Source: Gammaproteobacteria bacterium
Lineage (GTDB): Bacteria > Pseudomonadota > Gammaproteobacteria > Xanthomonadales > Rhodanobacteraceae
Assembly: GCA_021324095.1 (NCBI GenBank)
Contig: JAJPJT010000092.1
Location: forward strand, 61,722-125,721
Direction: 5' to 3'
Length of the DNA stretch: 64,000 nucleotides
Each line of letters opens with the position of its first letter. Position 1 is the first letter of the stretch. Both the position numbers and the translations under genes were made by a program. Below the pieces are notes generated by a model, which saw nothing but the letters and a program-made list of their open reading frames with translations, had not been told where the DNA came from and made no database searches. Shown piece by piece: positions 24,252 through 32,983 of this stretch.

Positions 24252-27200
24252 ATGAAAGGCAAATCTGCGCGCACGCCGCATCGAAGCAACCCGCATCGCA
24301 GCAACGTCATCCAACGCAAGGCGCTGGCAGTCGCTATCGGCTCGCTGGCATTGGGTTTCGCAGGTTCGACCTGGGGCCAGGCGGTCAACGGCACCATCTA
24401 CGGCACGGTTCCGGTGGCGCCCGGCGAAACCATCCAGGTCACCGGCGGCGCGGGCTTCAACCGCACCATCACCGTGGGGCCTTCGGGCAGGTACTCGATC
24501 ACCCTGCCCGTCGGCACCTACACGGTTTCCCTGCTGCAGAACGGCAAGGTCGTGCAGTCACGAACTGACGTCAGCCCGGTAGCGGCAGGTGCGGTGGCGG
24601 TGGACTTTTCGAGCTCGGCAGCCACCAGCAACGTCACGACGCTGGGCGCGATCAATGTCACGGCCAACGCGATCCCGGCCATCGACGTCAGCACCACCAA
24701 CCAGGTGACCACGGTCACGGCCAGACAGTTGCAGCAGTTGCCATTGCAGCGCGACGCCGCGGACATCGCGATGCTGGCGCCGGGCGTCAACATGGGTTCG
24801 CCGCAACTGGTTTCCGGCCCCGTGGGCAATCCGATCAATGTATTCGGCGGCGCCTCGACGGCCGAGAACGCGTACTACATCGACGGCATGAACGTCACCG
24901 ATGCGCTGGACGCCCAAGGTGGCCTCGAGCTGCCGTATGGCGCGATCGAACAGCAACAGACCTTCATCTCGGGTTACGGCGCCAAATACGGCCGCTCGAT
25001 CGGCGGCGTGATCAACCAGATCGGCAAGAGCGGTACCAACGAATGGCACTTCGGCGCGCGGGCGCTGTGGCAACCCGCGGGATGGGCCAGCGATATGCGC
25101 AACTACTACTGGGCCAACCCGCTCTGGACGCAGCCGGGCCAGACCCCGGGGAATTTGTATCTGTACAACAAGGGCAACCACTCCCAGGAAACGATCTACG
25201 ACGCCTACGTCAGCGGCCCCATCATCAAGGACAAGTTGTTCTTCTTCCTGGGGGCCGAGCAGGACAACGTGAGCGGCACCACGATCGGATCGGTCGTGAG
25301 TCCATTCGCGTACAACTACCACACGCACAAACCCAAGCTCTACGCCAAGCTGAACTGGAACATCAACGACAGCAACATCCTGACGTTGACCGGATTGCAG
25401 AGTTCGTACAAGAACTGGCAGTCGCAATGGAACTACGACTACAGCACGTTCCAGCCCGGCTCGTTCTCCGCGCTCAACCAGACGAGCAAGACCGCCGCGA
25501 GGATGTGGGTGGCGAACTACACGTCCTATATCACGGACAATCTCACGCTCAACGCAATGCTGGGCAAGACGCGCGTCGAGTATTACAGCCAGCTCCCTCC
25601 GTTCCCGGGATTCGATCCTTCGCTTCCTTACATCGGCAGCGCGTCGCTGCAAAATCCCGCGTTCATTCCGCCGGGCAGTCCCGGCATCGTCAATGCCCAA
25701 ACCAGCGAGTTCCAGAACATACCTTCGCACCAAGTGCACGTGATGAGCTATCGCGTGAGCCTGGACTGGAAATTGCCCTGGAACCTCTTGGGTACCCACG
25801 ACATACAAGTCGGCATTGACAACATCAACTCCTGGGATCATGACGACGGCTTCGGCCAGACCGGGCCTGGATACGCGTGGATCTATGGGCAAAGCACGCC
25901 CGGCGCGCCGCTATTCCTCTCGCCCGGTGGCCCCAGTGTCCCGCCGTACGCCGGGCCCGCGTGCTTTGCGCCGGCCACCACTTGCTACTACGTATCGAAG
26001 CAGATCGACATGCAATCCGCATCGGTCAAGGTATTCCAGCGAGCGCAGTACGTCGAGGACAACTGGCAGATCACCCCTGACTTCCTGTTGAACCTGGGCT
26101 TGCGCAACGACCAGTTCACCAATTTCGATTCGTTCGGTGTGCCTTACATCCGGCTGACCAAGCCGCAATGGGCGCCCCGCGTCGGCTTCAGCTGGAACGT
26201 GCACGGCGACTCCACCCTCAAGGTATTCGGCAATGCCGGCCGCTATTACCTGGCGCTGCCGCTGACGACCGCGACGTCCATTGCTGCACCGGTGGTCGCG
26301 ACCAACCTGTACGGGACCTACACAGGGATCGATCCGGCAACCGGCGCACCCATCGGCTTCACGCCCCTGCCGCAGAACCCGTCGACGGGCGTGTCCATCG
26401 ACAACGAATATGGTCAGCCGAAGGATCCGCGTGTATCAACGGCCCAGAACGTCAAGGCCGAGTTCTCCGACAACTTCGTGCTGGGCATGCAGCAGCAGTT
26501 CCAGATGCTGGGAACCAAATGGGTGTTGGGCGCCACCGGCACCTACCAGAAAATGAGCCGCATCATCGACGATTTTGACGATGAGGAAATCGAGTGCGCC
26601 GCGGGACGGGCCCAGGGCTACGCCTGGATGACGCCGGATACCTGCAGCAACTGGGCACAAAGCCTGGTGCTGATCAATCCGGGTGTGACGAACGACCTGC
26701 TGATGAAGTCACCCAGCGGTGCCCTCGTGCCGGTAACCCTCACGCCTGCGGACCAGCAGTTCCCGAAGGGGCCGACCCGCAAGTACTACTCGATGGATCT
26801 GTCACTGACGCACGAATGGGACGGCAAGTGGTTCGCGAAGTTCGACTACGTGTGGTCGCAGACCATCGGCAACACGGAAGGGCCGGTGAGCACGTATTCG
26901 CAGCAGAGCGGATCCTACGAATCGATCACCACCGCGTGGGACTTCCCGGAAAGGATGCAGTATTCGTACGGTTTCCTGCCCAACGACCGCAGGAACCAGT
27001 TCAAGATCTACGGCGCGTATGCGATCAACCATGACTGGACCGTCGGCGGCAACATTTACGTGGCGTCTGGCACGCCCATCATGTGCCGGGGCGGCTACGG
27101 GCCGGACCAGTTGGCGTTGCACGGTTCCCATACTTACTACTGGTGCGGCGGGGTGCCGGTGCCACCGGGCTCACTGGGACGCATGCCGTGGACCAAGCGC

Positions 27201-27407
27201 GTGGACCTCAGCGTGGATTACAAGCCGGCCTGGGCCCAGCACAAGCTTGATTTCAATCTGGCGGTGTTCAACGTGTTCAACAGCCAGACACCGATATTCA
27301 TCAACGATTTTTTCCTGACAACCAGCAGCCCCAACCCCGAGTACGGGATCATCGAAAATTCCACGCCACCGCGCTCGGTCCGGTTCTCCGTGTCCTACAA
27401 CTTCTGA
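24252..27407 (+). CDS. Oar-like TonB-dependent outer-membrane receptor
   Basis: 1051 aa. ATG 24252 gives a long basic n-region and signal peptide (LAVAIGSLALGFAGSTWGQA). Next is a carboxypeptidase-regulatory-like beta domain (GTVPVAPGETIQVTGGAGF), then a plug (PLQRDAADIAMLAPGVNMG, NAYYIDGMNVTDALDA), and a beta-barrel ending with the outer-membrane signal VRFSVSYNF. Several paired Cys in barrel loops (PDTCSNW, MCRGGYGPDQ, YYWCGG) are shared with its paralogue at 62499-64000. It imports an unknown ligand, perhaps peptide or glycan, with TonB energy. A terminator and then a TPR-sulfotransferase gene follow. An in-frame opening upstream to 23829 lacks a plausible start. Confidence 0.93.
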   Translation: MKGKSARTPHRSNPHRSNVIQRKALAVAIGSLALGFAGSTWGQAVNGTIYGTVPVAPGETIQVTGGAGFNRTITVGPSGRYSITLPVGTYTVSLLQNGKVVQSRTDVSPVAAGAVAVDFSSSAATSNVTTLGAINVTANAIPAIDVSTTNQVTTVTARQLQQLPLQRDAADIAMLAPGVNMGSPQLVSGPVGNPINVFGGASTAENAYYIDGMNVTDALDAQGGLELPYGAIEQQQTFISGYGAKYGRSIGGVINQIGKSGTNEWHFGARALWQPAGWASDMRNYYWANPLWTQPGQTPGNLYLYNKGNHSQETIYDAYVSGPIIKDKLFFFLGAEQDNVSGTTIGSVVSPFAYNYHTHKPKLYAKLNWNINDSNILTLTGLQSSYKNWQSQWNYDYSTFQPGSFSALNQTSKTAARMWVANYTSYITDNLTLNAMLGKTRVEYYSQLPPFPGFDPSLPYIGSASLQNPAFIPPGSPGIVNAQTSEFQNIPSHQVHVMSYRVSLDWKLPWNLLGTHDIQVGIDNINSWDHDDGFGQTGPGYAWIYGQSTPGAPLFLSPGGPSVPPYAGPACFAPATTCYYVSKQIDMQSASVKVFQRAQYVEDNWQITPDFLLNLGLRNDQFTNFDSFGVPYIRLTKPQWAPRVGFSWNVHGDSTLKVFGNAGRYYLALPLTTATSIAAPVVATNLYGTYTGIDPATGAPIGFTPLPQNPSTGVSIDNEYGQPKDPRVSTAQNVKAEFSDNFVLGMQQQFQMLGTKWVLGATGTYQKMSRIIDDFDDEEIECAAGRAQGYAWMTPDTCSNWAQSLVLINPGVTNDLLMKSPSGALVPVTLTPADQQFPKGPTRKYYSMDLSLTHEWDGKWFAKFDYVWSQTIGNTEGPVSTYSQQSGSYESITTAWDFPERMQYSYGFLPNDRRNQFKIYGAYAINHDWTVGGNIYVASGTPIMCRGGYGPDQLALHGSHTYYWCGGVPVPPGSLGRMPWTKRVDLSVDYKPAWAQHKLDFNLAVFNVFNSQTPIFINDFFLTTSSPNPEYGIIENSTPPRSVRFSVSYNF

Positions 27408-27429
27408 GCGGAATCAGCGAACTCTCCAG

Positions 27430-27456
27430 CGCCGGGCGCATGCCCGGCGTTTTTTT
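27430..27456 (+). terminator. Rho-independent terminator after the TonB receptor
   Basis: An 8-bp GC stem, CGCCGGGC (27430-27437) with GCCCGGCG (27442-27449), and loop GCAT are followed by seven T (27450-27456), 23 bp after the receptor stop. Confidence 0.93.
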
Positions 27457-27488
27457 GTGTGTGATTTAGGTGAACGTGTCGCAAAGGA

Positions 27489-27597
27489 CCGTTCGCCCTG
27501 AGCGTAGCGCCGCAGGCGCGAAGTCGAAGGGCATCAAGTTTTGTCTCCCGTGTTTCGACTTCGCGAAGCTTCGCTTCGCTACGCTCAACACGAACGG
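27489..27597. repeat. Inverted pair of CGTTCGCCCTGAGC...TCGAAGGGC repeats
   Basis: CCGTTCGCCCTGAGCGTAGC ... GAAGTCGAAGGGC (27489-27532) and, inverted, GTTTCGACTTCGCGAAGC ... CTCAACACGAACGG (27552-27597). This is a REP pair able to form one long cruciform. The copy inside ccmF (2243-2265) is from the same family. Confidence 0.8.
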
Positions 27598-27659
27598 ATA
27601 ACTCTGACGCACAACCGTTCTTTGCAGCTTGTGCGTGAGTTGAGTAGCCTGTCGCATCC

Positions 27660-29291
27660 ATGCCGCAAGTCAGTAATGCCGTGACGTCCTTTACTGAACC
27701 TCCGCCGATGCCAGGCCCGCAGCCACGCTCACGCGTGAGCGAGCGCCTGCTGACGCGGGCGCGCAGGGAATGGGCGCAACGTGAATATGAGGCCGCCGAG
27801 CGATCGCTGTCCAGCGTGCTGGCCCTGGCGCCCAACGACCCCGAGGCCGTCCGCATGCTGGGCGGTGTGCTGCTGCGCCGCGGCAAGTACGCCAAGGCCC
27901 TTGAATGTTTCCGGAAGGTCCTTGACGTCTGGCCCGACGATGACGACCTGCGCATCGGGCTCGGCATTGCCCTGTACGAGCAGGGTCAGGTCGAGGAAGC
28001 CGTCATGCATTTGCGACGTGCGTGCGAAATCGCGCCGGCTTCCGCGTCGGGATGGTTCAATCTGGGCGAGGCGCTCGCGCGGGAAGCGCACACTGAAGAG
28101 GCGATAGCCGCGTTGCAGCGCGCGCTTCAGCTCGATCCTTCGCATATCTCGGCGCGGCTGTCGCTGGCCCGGGCGCTGGCCAACCTGGGCCGGATCGAAG
28201 AAGCGGTTGCTGCATTTCGCGAAGTGCTGCGCCGGGATCCGGGCAATGCCGAGGGATGGTTCGGATTGTCGAATCTCAATACGGTGCGCTTCGGCGCCGA
28301 GGATGCGGCGCATATGCGAAGCGCCCTGGCGCGGCCGGGTCTGTCGGGCCGCAATTACGAGCTGCTGGCTTTTACCTATGCGAAGGCGCTGGAAGACCAG
28401 GGCGACTATGCGCAAGCCTTCGAGACGTTCCGGCTCGCCAATGCATCGCGCGGCAGGCGCGTGCAGTGGGATGCCGCGGGCGAACGCAAGCGCGTGGACG
28501 ATATTCTGCGCGTGTTCGCCAATGACACGCCCCCGCCGCTTGATGCGGGGCTCGGCCATGAAGCCATCCTGATCGTCAGCATTCCGCGTTCGGGATCGAC
28601 CCTGGTCGAGCACATCCTGGCCTCACATCCGCAGGTCGAGGGCGCGAACGAGATCAAGGACATGCGGGAAGTGATCGAAGCGGAGACCCTGCGCCGCGAC
28701 TCCGCGTTTCCGCTGTGGGTGCCGGATGCGACGGCACAGGATTGGCAGCGGCTCGGCCGCGAATACCTCGTACGCACCGCGCGCTGGCGCAAGCACAAAC
28801 CACGGTTTACCGACAAGAGTCTCGTGACCTGGCATCTCGTGGGCGCAGCATTGGCGATGCTGCCGGCGGCACGCGTGGTGATCGTCCGGCGCGATCCGGT
28901 CGAGACCTGCCTCGCGTGCTTCCGGCAGCTCTTCAGCGAAAGGAGCGGTTTTGCCTGCGACCTCGACGTGATGGCCGATTACTGCATCGACTTCTTCAGG
29001 CTGTCGCGCTTCTGGCTGGAGAAATACCCAACCCGCGTGTTCGGCCTCGAATACGAAGCACTGGTGGCCGAACCGGAACCCGTGATCCGCCGACTGCTCG
29101 ATTTTTGTGGCCTGCCGTTCGATCCCGCGTGCCTCGAATTCCACAAGACGCCGCGCACCGTGCAAAGCCTGCCCAGTGCTGCGCAAGTACGGCAACCGCT
29201 GCGCCGTGACACCGCGCGCAGCGCGCTTTATGGCGACAAACTGGACGGCTTGCGGCGGCGGTTGAGGGATGCAGGGTTGCTGACGAAATGA
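27660..29291 (+). CDS. TPR-repeat sulfotransferase
   Basis: 543 aa. Residues about 30-235 are TPR units (EAVRMLGGVLLRRGKYAKAL, SGWFNLGEALAREAHTEEAI). From about 300 follows a PAPS-dependent sulfotransferase domain of the tyrosylprotein/heparan type, with the 5'-phosphosulfate loop VSIPRSGSTLVEHILASHP, then VEGANEIKD, FTDKSLVTWHLVGAA and the 3'-phosphate motif ARVVIVRRDPVETCLACF. It is likely cytosolic, with the TPR part recognising a protein or peptide substrate. It follows the TonB receptor as its paralogue does at 60719-62335. The substrate is unknown. ATG 27660. Confidence 0.92.
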   Translation: MPQVSNAVTSFTEPPPMPGPQPRSRVSERLLTRARREWAQREYEAAERSLSSVLALAPNDPEAVRMLGGVLLRRGKYAKALECFRKVLDVWPDDDDLRIGLGIALYEQGQVEEAVMHLRRACEIAPASASGWFNLGEALAREAHTEEAIAALQRALQLDPSHISARLSLARALANLGRIEEAVAAFREVLRRDPGNAEGWFGLSNLNTVRFGAEDAAHMRSALARPGLSGRNYELLAFTYAKALEDQGDYAQAFETFRLANASRGRRVQWDAAGERKRVDDILRVFANDTPPPLDAGLGHEAILIVSIPRSGSTLVEHILASHPQVEGANEIKDMREVIEAETLRRDSAFPLWVPDATAQDWQRLGREYLVRTARWRKHKPRFTDKSLVTWHLVGAALAMLPAARVVIVRRDPVETCLACFRQLFSERSGFACDLDVMADYCIDFFRLSRFWLEKYPTRVFGLEYEALVAEPEPVIRRLLDFCGLPFDPACLEFHKTPRTVQSLPSAAQVRQPLRRDTARSALYGDKLDGLRRRLRDAGLLTK

Positions 29292-29349
29292 ACCGCTCGT
29301 CCCGCAACTGGTGCCGTTGAGCGACACCACGGCATCTGGATTTCGAAGT

Positions 29350-29379
29350 CGTCATTCCCGCGAAAGCGGGAACGACGAA
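29350..29379. repeat. CATTCCCGCGAAAGCGGGAA repeat copy
   Basis: A short copy (CGTCATTCCCGCGAAAGCGG onward, closing GAACGACGAA) of the element found at 20121-20206, here between two convergent genes, where it could act as a transcript-end hairpin. Confidence 0.8.
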
Positions 29380-29389
29380 CATCCAAGCG

Positions 29390-30721
29390 TTACGCCGACG
29401 CCGCAACGTCATTCGCGGCATCATGTCTGCGGTTGCGAAAAGCGTTCCGCTGAATGCCGCCGCGCGAACCTCGATACCTCGAAATATCCAGCCCTTCGCT
29501 GCTGATCGCCGGCGCCGCGCCGATCATCACGTCGGCGAGATAGCGCCCAGAGCCGCACGCCATGGTCCAGCCGAGCGTGCCATGTCCGGTATTGAGGTAC
29601 AGGTTCCGGAAGTGCGTGCCTCCGACGACGGGCGTGCCGTCGGGCGTCGCTGGCCGCAGTCCCGCCCAGAACTGGCCGCGGGCCAGATCGCCGCCGCGCG
29701 GGTACAACGCGGTCACGACCTTTTCGAGGGTGACGCGGCGTCGCGCGGGCATCGAAAGGTCGAAGCCGCACACTTCGGCCATCCCGCCGGCGCGGATGCG
29801 CGTGTCGAACCGCGTCACGGCGACCTTGTAGTTTTCGTCGAGCACCGTGGAGACGGGCGCCATCGCCGGATCGGTGATGGGCAACGTCAGCGAATAGCCT
29901 TTCAACGGATAGACCGGGAGGCGGATGCCGAGCGGTGCGAGCAGCCGCGGCGTGTAGCTTCCGAGGGCGACCACGTAGCGATCCGCTCGCTCGATCCTCC
30001 TGTCGATGTGCGCACCGGTGATCCGGCTGCCGGAATGTTCGAGTTGCTCGACCGTGGCGCCGAAGCGGAACTCCACACCCGCGTCCTTGGCACGCGCGGC
30101 AAGCAGGCGCGTGAACAGCGCGCAATCCCCTGTCTGGTCCTGCGGCAGGCGCAATGCGCCCGCCAGCCGATCGGCTACGCCTGCCAAAGCCGGCTCGACG
30201 CGAACAATGCCGGATCGATCGAGAATTTCGTAGGGAACGCCGTACTGCTCGAGTACGGCGATGTCCCTGCCCGCCGCATCCAGTTGCGCCTGCGTATGGA
30301 ACAACTGGAGGGTGCCGAGTCTCCTGCCCTCGTAATCGAGGCCGAGTTCTCCGCCGAGTTCGTTCAGGCAATCACGGGAATATTCCGACAAGCGCACCAT
30401 GCGCGCCTTGTTGACGGCGTAGCGGCGACTCGTGCAGTTGCGCAGCATCTGCAGCAGCCAGAGATATTGGCGCGGATCGAGACCCGGCCGGATCACCAGC
30501 GGTGCGTCCTGCGAGAACAGCCATTTGAGTGCCTTCAAGGGCACGCCGGGTGCAGCCCAAGGCGACGCGTAGCCAGGCGAAATCTGGCCGGCGTTGGCGG
30601 AACTGGTTTCCTGCGCGGGCGCCGTGCCACGGTCCACCACCGTCACCTCGCAGCCCGCGCGCGCCAGATACCACGCGCTGCACACGCCGATGACGCCACT
30701 GCCGAGGACAAGTACACGCAT
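29390..30721 (-). CDS. dadA: D-amino acid dehydrogenase (FAD)
   Basis: 443-aa DAO-fold flavoenzyme that oxidises D-amino acids (typically D-Ala) to keto acids at the inner membrane, feeding the respiratory chain. ATG 30721 opens with the dinucleotide fold [20 protein letters not shown]. Further family blocks are [54 protein letters not shown] and [17 protein letters not shown]. The C-terminal 25 residues ([16 protein letters not shown]...) are unusually basic and may be read-through into former intergenic DNA. No alanine racemase lies beside it. Confidence 0.93.
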   Translation of the reverse strand: MRVLVLGSGVIGVCSAWYLARAGCEVTVVDRGTAPAQETSSANAGQISPGYASPWAAPGVPLKALKWLFSQDAPLVIRPGLDPRQYLWLLQMLRNCTSRRYAVNKARMVRLSEYSRDCLNELGGELGLDYEGRRLGTLQLFHTQAQLDAAGRDIAVLEQYGVPYEILDRSGIVRVEPALAGVADRLAGALRLPQDQTGDCALFTRLLAARAKDAGVEFRFGATVEQLEHSGSRITGAHIDRRIERADRYVVALGSYTPRLLAPLGIRLPVYPLKGYSLTLPITDPAMAPVSTVLDENYKVAVTRFDTRIRAGGMAEVCGFDLSMPARRRVTLEKVVTALYPRGGDLARGQFWAGLRPATPDGTPVVGGTHFRNLYLNTGHGTLGWTMACGSGRYLADVMIGAAPAISSEGLDISRYRGSRGGIQRNAFRNRRHDAANDVAASA

Positions 30722-30747
30722 CGCTCTCGAATTCCTCAGAAGCCTCG

Positions 30748-30812
30748 ACACGGATCAATACGGATGAACACGGATCACAGCTTTATCCGCTTTATCTGCG
30801 GCTATCCGTGTC
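30748..30812. repeat. ACACGGAT/ATCCGTGT inverted repeat
   Basis: GACACGGAT (30748) through ATCCGTGTC (30804-30812), with internal ACGGAT copies, is a dispersed repeat type between the amidohydrolase stop and the dadA start. Confidence 0.65.
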
Positions 30813-30860
30813 AAATGCTCTCGGTGGACTCTCTGGAAGTTCCATCGTGTGCACCGGCTT

Positions 30861-32666
30861 CTATTCCGCGTGATCGAATTCCGGCATCGGCTTGAACAGC
30901 TCGCCGCTGCGCCACTGCTCCGCGCCGGGCCGCTGGTAGACGACCTTGCCGCCGATGATGGTGTACAGCACCCGCGTGCGCAGGATGTCTTCGGACGGCA
31001 TCGTCAGCAGGTCGCCCGAGAACACGTCGATGTCCGCCAGCTTGCCGACCGCAAGCGAACCGAGTTCGTGGTCTTCGAAGATCGCGTACGCGTTGTTCCA
31101 GGTGTAGGACTTCAGTTCCTGCATCGGCGTTTTCACCTCCGCGGGGAAGAAGGTCTTCCTGCCATGGTCGTACGCGCGGGTCACGCCGCAATAGAAATTC
31201 GGGATGGGGTTGGTGTCTTCAACCGGCGTGTCGGTCCCTTCCAGCACCATCGCGCCGCTCGCGATCAGCTTGTGCCAGACGTAGGCCCCCTCTTCCGCAC
31301 GCTTTTCGCCGATGCGCGGAATCACCATCGGCGCGTCCGAGCAGGCGTGGATCGATTGCATCGACGCGATCACGCCAAGTTGCGCGAAGCGCGGGATGTC
31401 GGCAGGGTTCAGATGCTGCGCGTGCTCGATCCGCCAGCGCAGCGCGTGCGCGGCCGGATCCTGCTCGAAGATTTTTTGATACATGTCCAGCACTTCGCGA
31501 TTGGCCCGGTCGCCGATCGCGTGGATCGCCACCTGGAACCGGTCGCGCGCAGCGATCTTCGCAATCTGCGTCAGCGTCGCCATCGGCGTGACGTTCTTGC
31601 CGGTAATTCCCGGTGCGTCGCTGTAGGGCTTCAGGAACCATGCGCTGCGCGTACCCAGCGCGCCATCGGAAACGTCCTCGCCCACGCCGCGCACGGTGAA
31701 GTGGTTGTTGGCGTACCCGATGATGCGGTACTTCGCGAGATTCTTGTCGAGGCTCGCCACGTCCAGCACACCGACGTAGACGTACAACCGCAGCGGCAGG
31801 CTTTTCGCAGCCTGCTGCTTCAGCCAGTCGATCGTCTGGAAATCCTCGCCCTGATCGACAAACGTCGTGATGCCTTTGCTGATCTCGTTGTGCACCGCGA
31901 GTTGCAATGCGCGTTCGCGACGCGCTTCCTGCTCGGCGGGCGGCAGGTTCGCCAGGTATTTCTGATACGCGGCATACACCGGGTCAGCCGCGGTATCGCG
32001 CAACATCCCGATCACGTGCCCCTGGGCGTCATGCACGATGCTGCCGCCCACTGGGTCAGGCGTTTTGTCCGTGATGCCGGCCAGCTTCAACGCCAGGGCA
32101 TTCGCATAGAGACCGTGGTAACTCGCGGTCGTCAGCAACACCGGGTTGTCCGGCGACACGGCATCGAGGCTTGCGGGCAGCGGCAAGCCCAATACGTTGG
32201 GTTGCGGCACGCGGTTCCATTTGCTCTCCAGCCAGCCGAAACCGACGATCCATTCGCCGGGTCTGGCCTTGGCGACCGCCGCCTTCACCATCGCGACGAC
32301 GCCATCCCAGTTCGCCGCCTTGCCCACGTTGATCTGCATCAGCGACTCGCCGGTCTGCAGCAGGTGGCCGTGGCCTTCGATGAATCCAGGCGTCACGAAC
32401 GCGCCGTGCAGGTCGAGCACCCTGGTCCGCCTGCCGATGTAGTGCGCGATCCCGGCGTCGTCGCCGACCGCCTCGATTTTTCCGTCGCGGATCGCGAGCG
32501 CCTGCGCTTCGGGTTGCGAAGGATCCAGCGTCGCGATGGTGGCGTCGCGCAACACCAGGTCCGCGGGCTGCAGCGCAGGTGGAAAGCCCGCGATCGGTGC
32601 GCCGGCCGCAAGGGCCGTGGCAACCACGAGACCCGCGAAAGGAAGCAATGCAATCGATGGCTTCAT
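30861..32666 (-). CDS. Exported amidohydrolase (YtcJ-like)
   Basis: 601-aa metal-dependent hydrolase of the amidohydrolase_3/YtcJ group. ATG 32666 has GGAGG five bases upstream and gives a signal peptide (SIALLPFAGLVVATALAAG). The TIM barrel shows the metal motif FVTPGFIEGHGHLL (HxH), VAIHAIGDRANREVLDMY and WRIEHAQHL, with the final metal Asp in VLEGTDTPVEDTNP. The composite beta-sandwich closes with GKLADIDVFSGDLL. It likely acts on an amide or carbamate in the periplasm; the substrate is unknown. It is divergent from glcD. Confidence 0.9.
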   Translation of the reverse strand: MKPSIALLPFAGLVVATALAAGAPIAGFPPALQPADLVLRDATIATLDPSQPEAQALAIRDGKIEAVGDDAGIAHYIGRRTRVLDLHGAFVTPGFIEGHGHLLQTGESLMQINVGKAANWDGVVAMVKAAVAKARPGEWIVGFGWLESKWNRVPQPNVLGLPLPASLDAVSPDNPVLLTTASYHGLYANALALKLAGITDKTPDPVGGSIVHDAQGHVIGMLRDTAADPVYAAYQKYLANLPPAEQEARRERALQLAVHNEISKGITTFVDQGEDFQTIDWLKQQAAKSLPLRLYVYVGVLDVASLDKNLAKYRIIGYANNHFTVRGVGEDVSDGALGTRSAWFLKPYSDAPGITGKNVTPMATLTQIAKIAARDRFQVAIHAIGDRANREVLDMYQKIFEQDPAAHALRWRIEHAQHLNPADIPRFAQLGVIASMQSIHACSDAPMVIPRIGEKRAEEGAYVWHKLIASGAMVLEGTDTPVEDTNPIPNFYCGVTRAYDHGRKTFFPAEVKTPMQELKSYTWNNAYAIFEDHELGSLAVGKLADIDVFSGDLLTMPSEDILRTRVLYTIIGGKVVYQRPGAEQWRSGELFKPMPEFDHAE

Positions 32667-32983
32667 CCGTCCTCCGTTCGTCGCGTGTGGCTCTTTGCCG
32701 GTTCGCAGGCGCGAACCGGGTCGAGGTAACCCATCGCGCCGGCCGACAGCTTCAGATTCGACGCGGAGCATAGTCGCACATCGCCGGGTGTCACCAATGA
32801 AAAGACCGACGCACCGCATAACCTTGGGTTGTGGGGTCATTACGCCCCCTGCCTGCAGCGGTGCAAGCCGCGTAGTATCGGCAACCGGCTGGCTTTGCGG
32901 ACCTTGGCCAAACGCGGCGTTCGCGGAGCAAACTTCGGCCGGAGCGGCTTTTCGTCCGACTTCCGGCCGTGCGACGGAACACC
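32667..32983. other. Divergent promoter region, amidohydrolase/glcD
   Basis: 317 bp holding both promoters. A perfect 9-bp stem hairpin with AGGC loop (32698-32719, CCGGTTCGC/GCGAACCGG) lies in the leader of the amidohydrolase gene. No convincing gene or sharp -35/-10 pair is seen. Confidence 0.55.
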
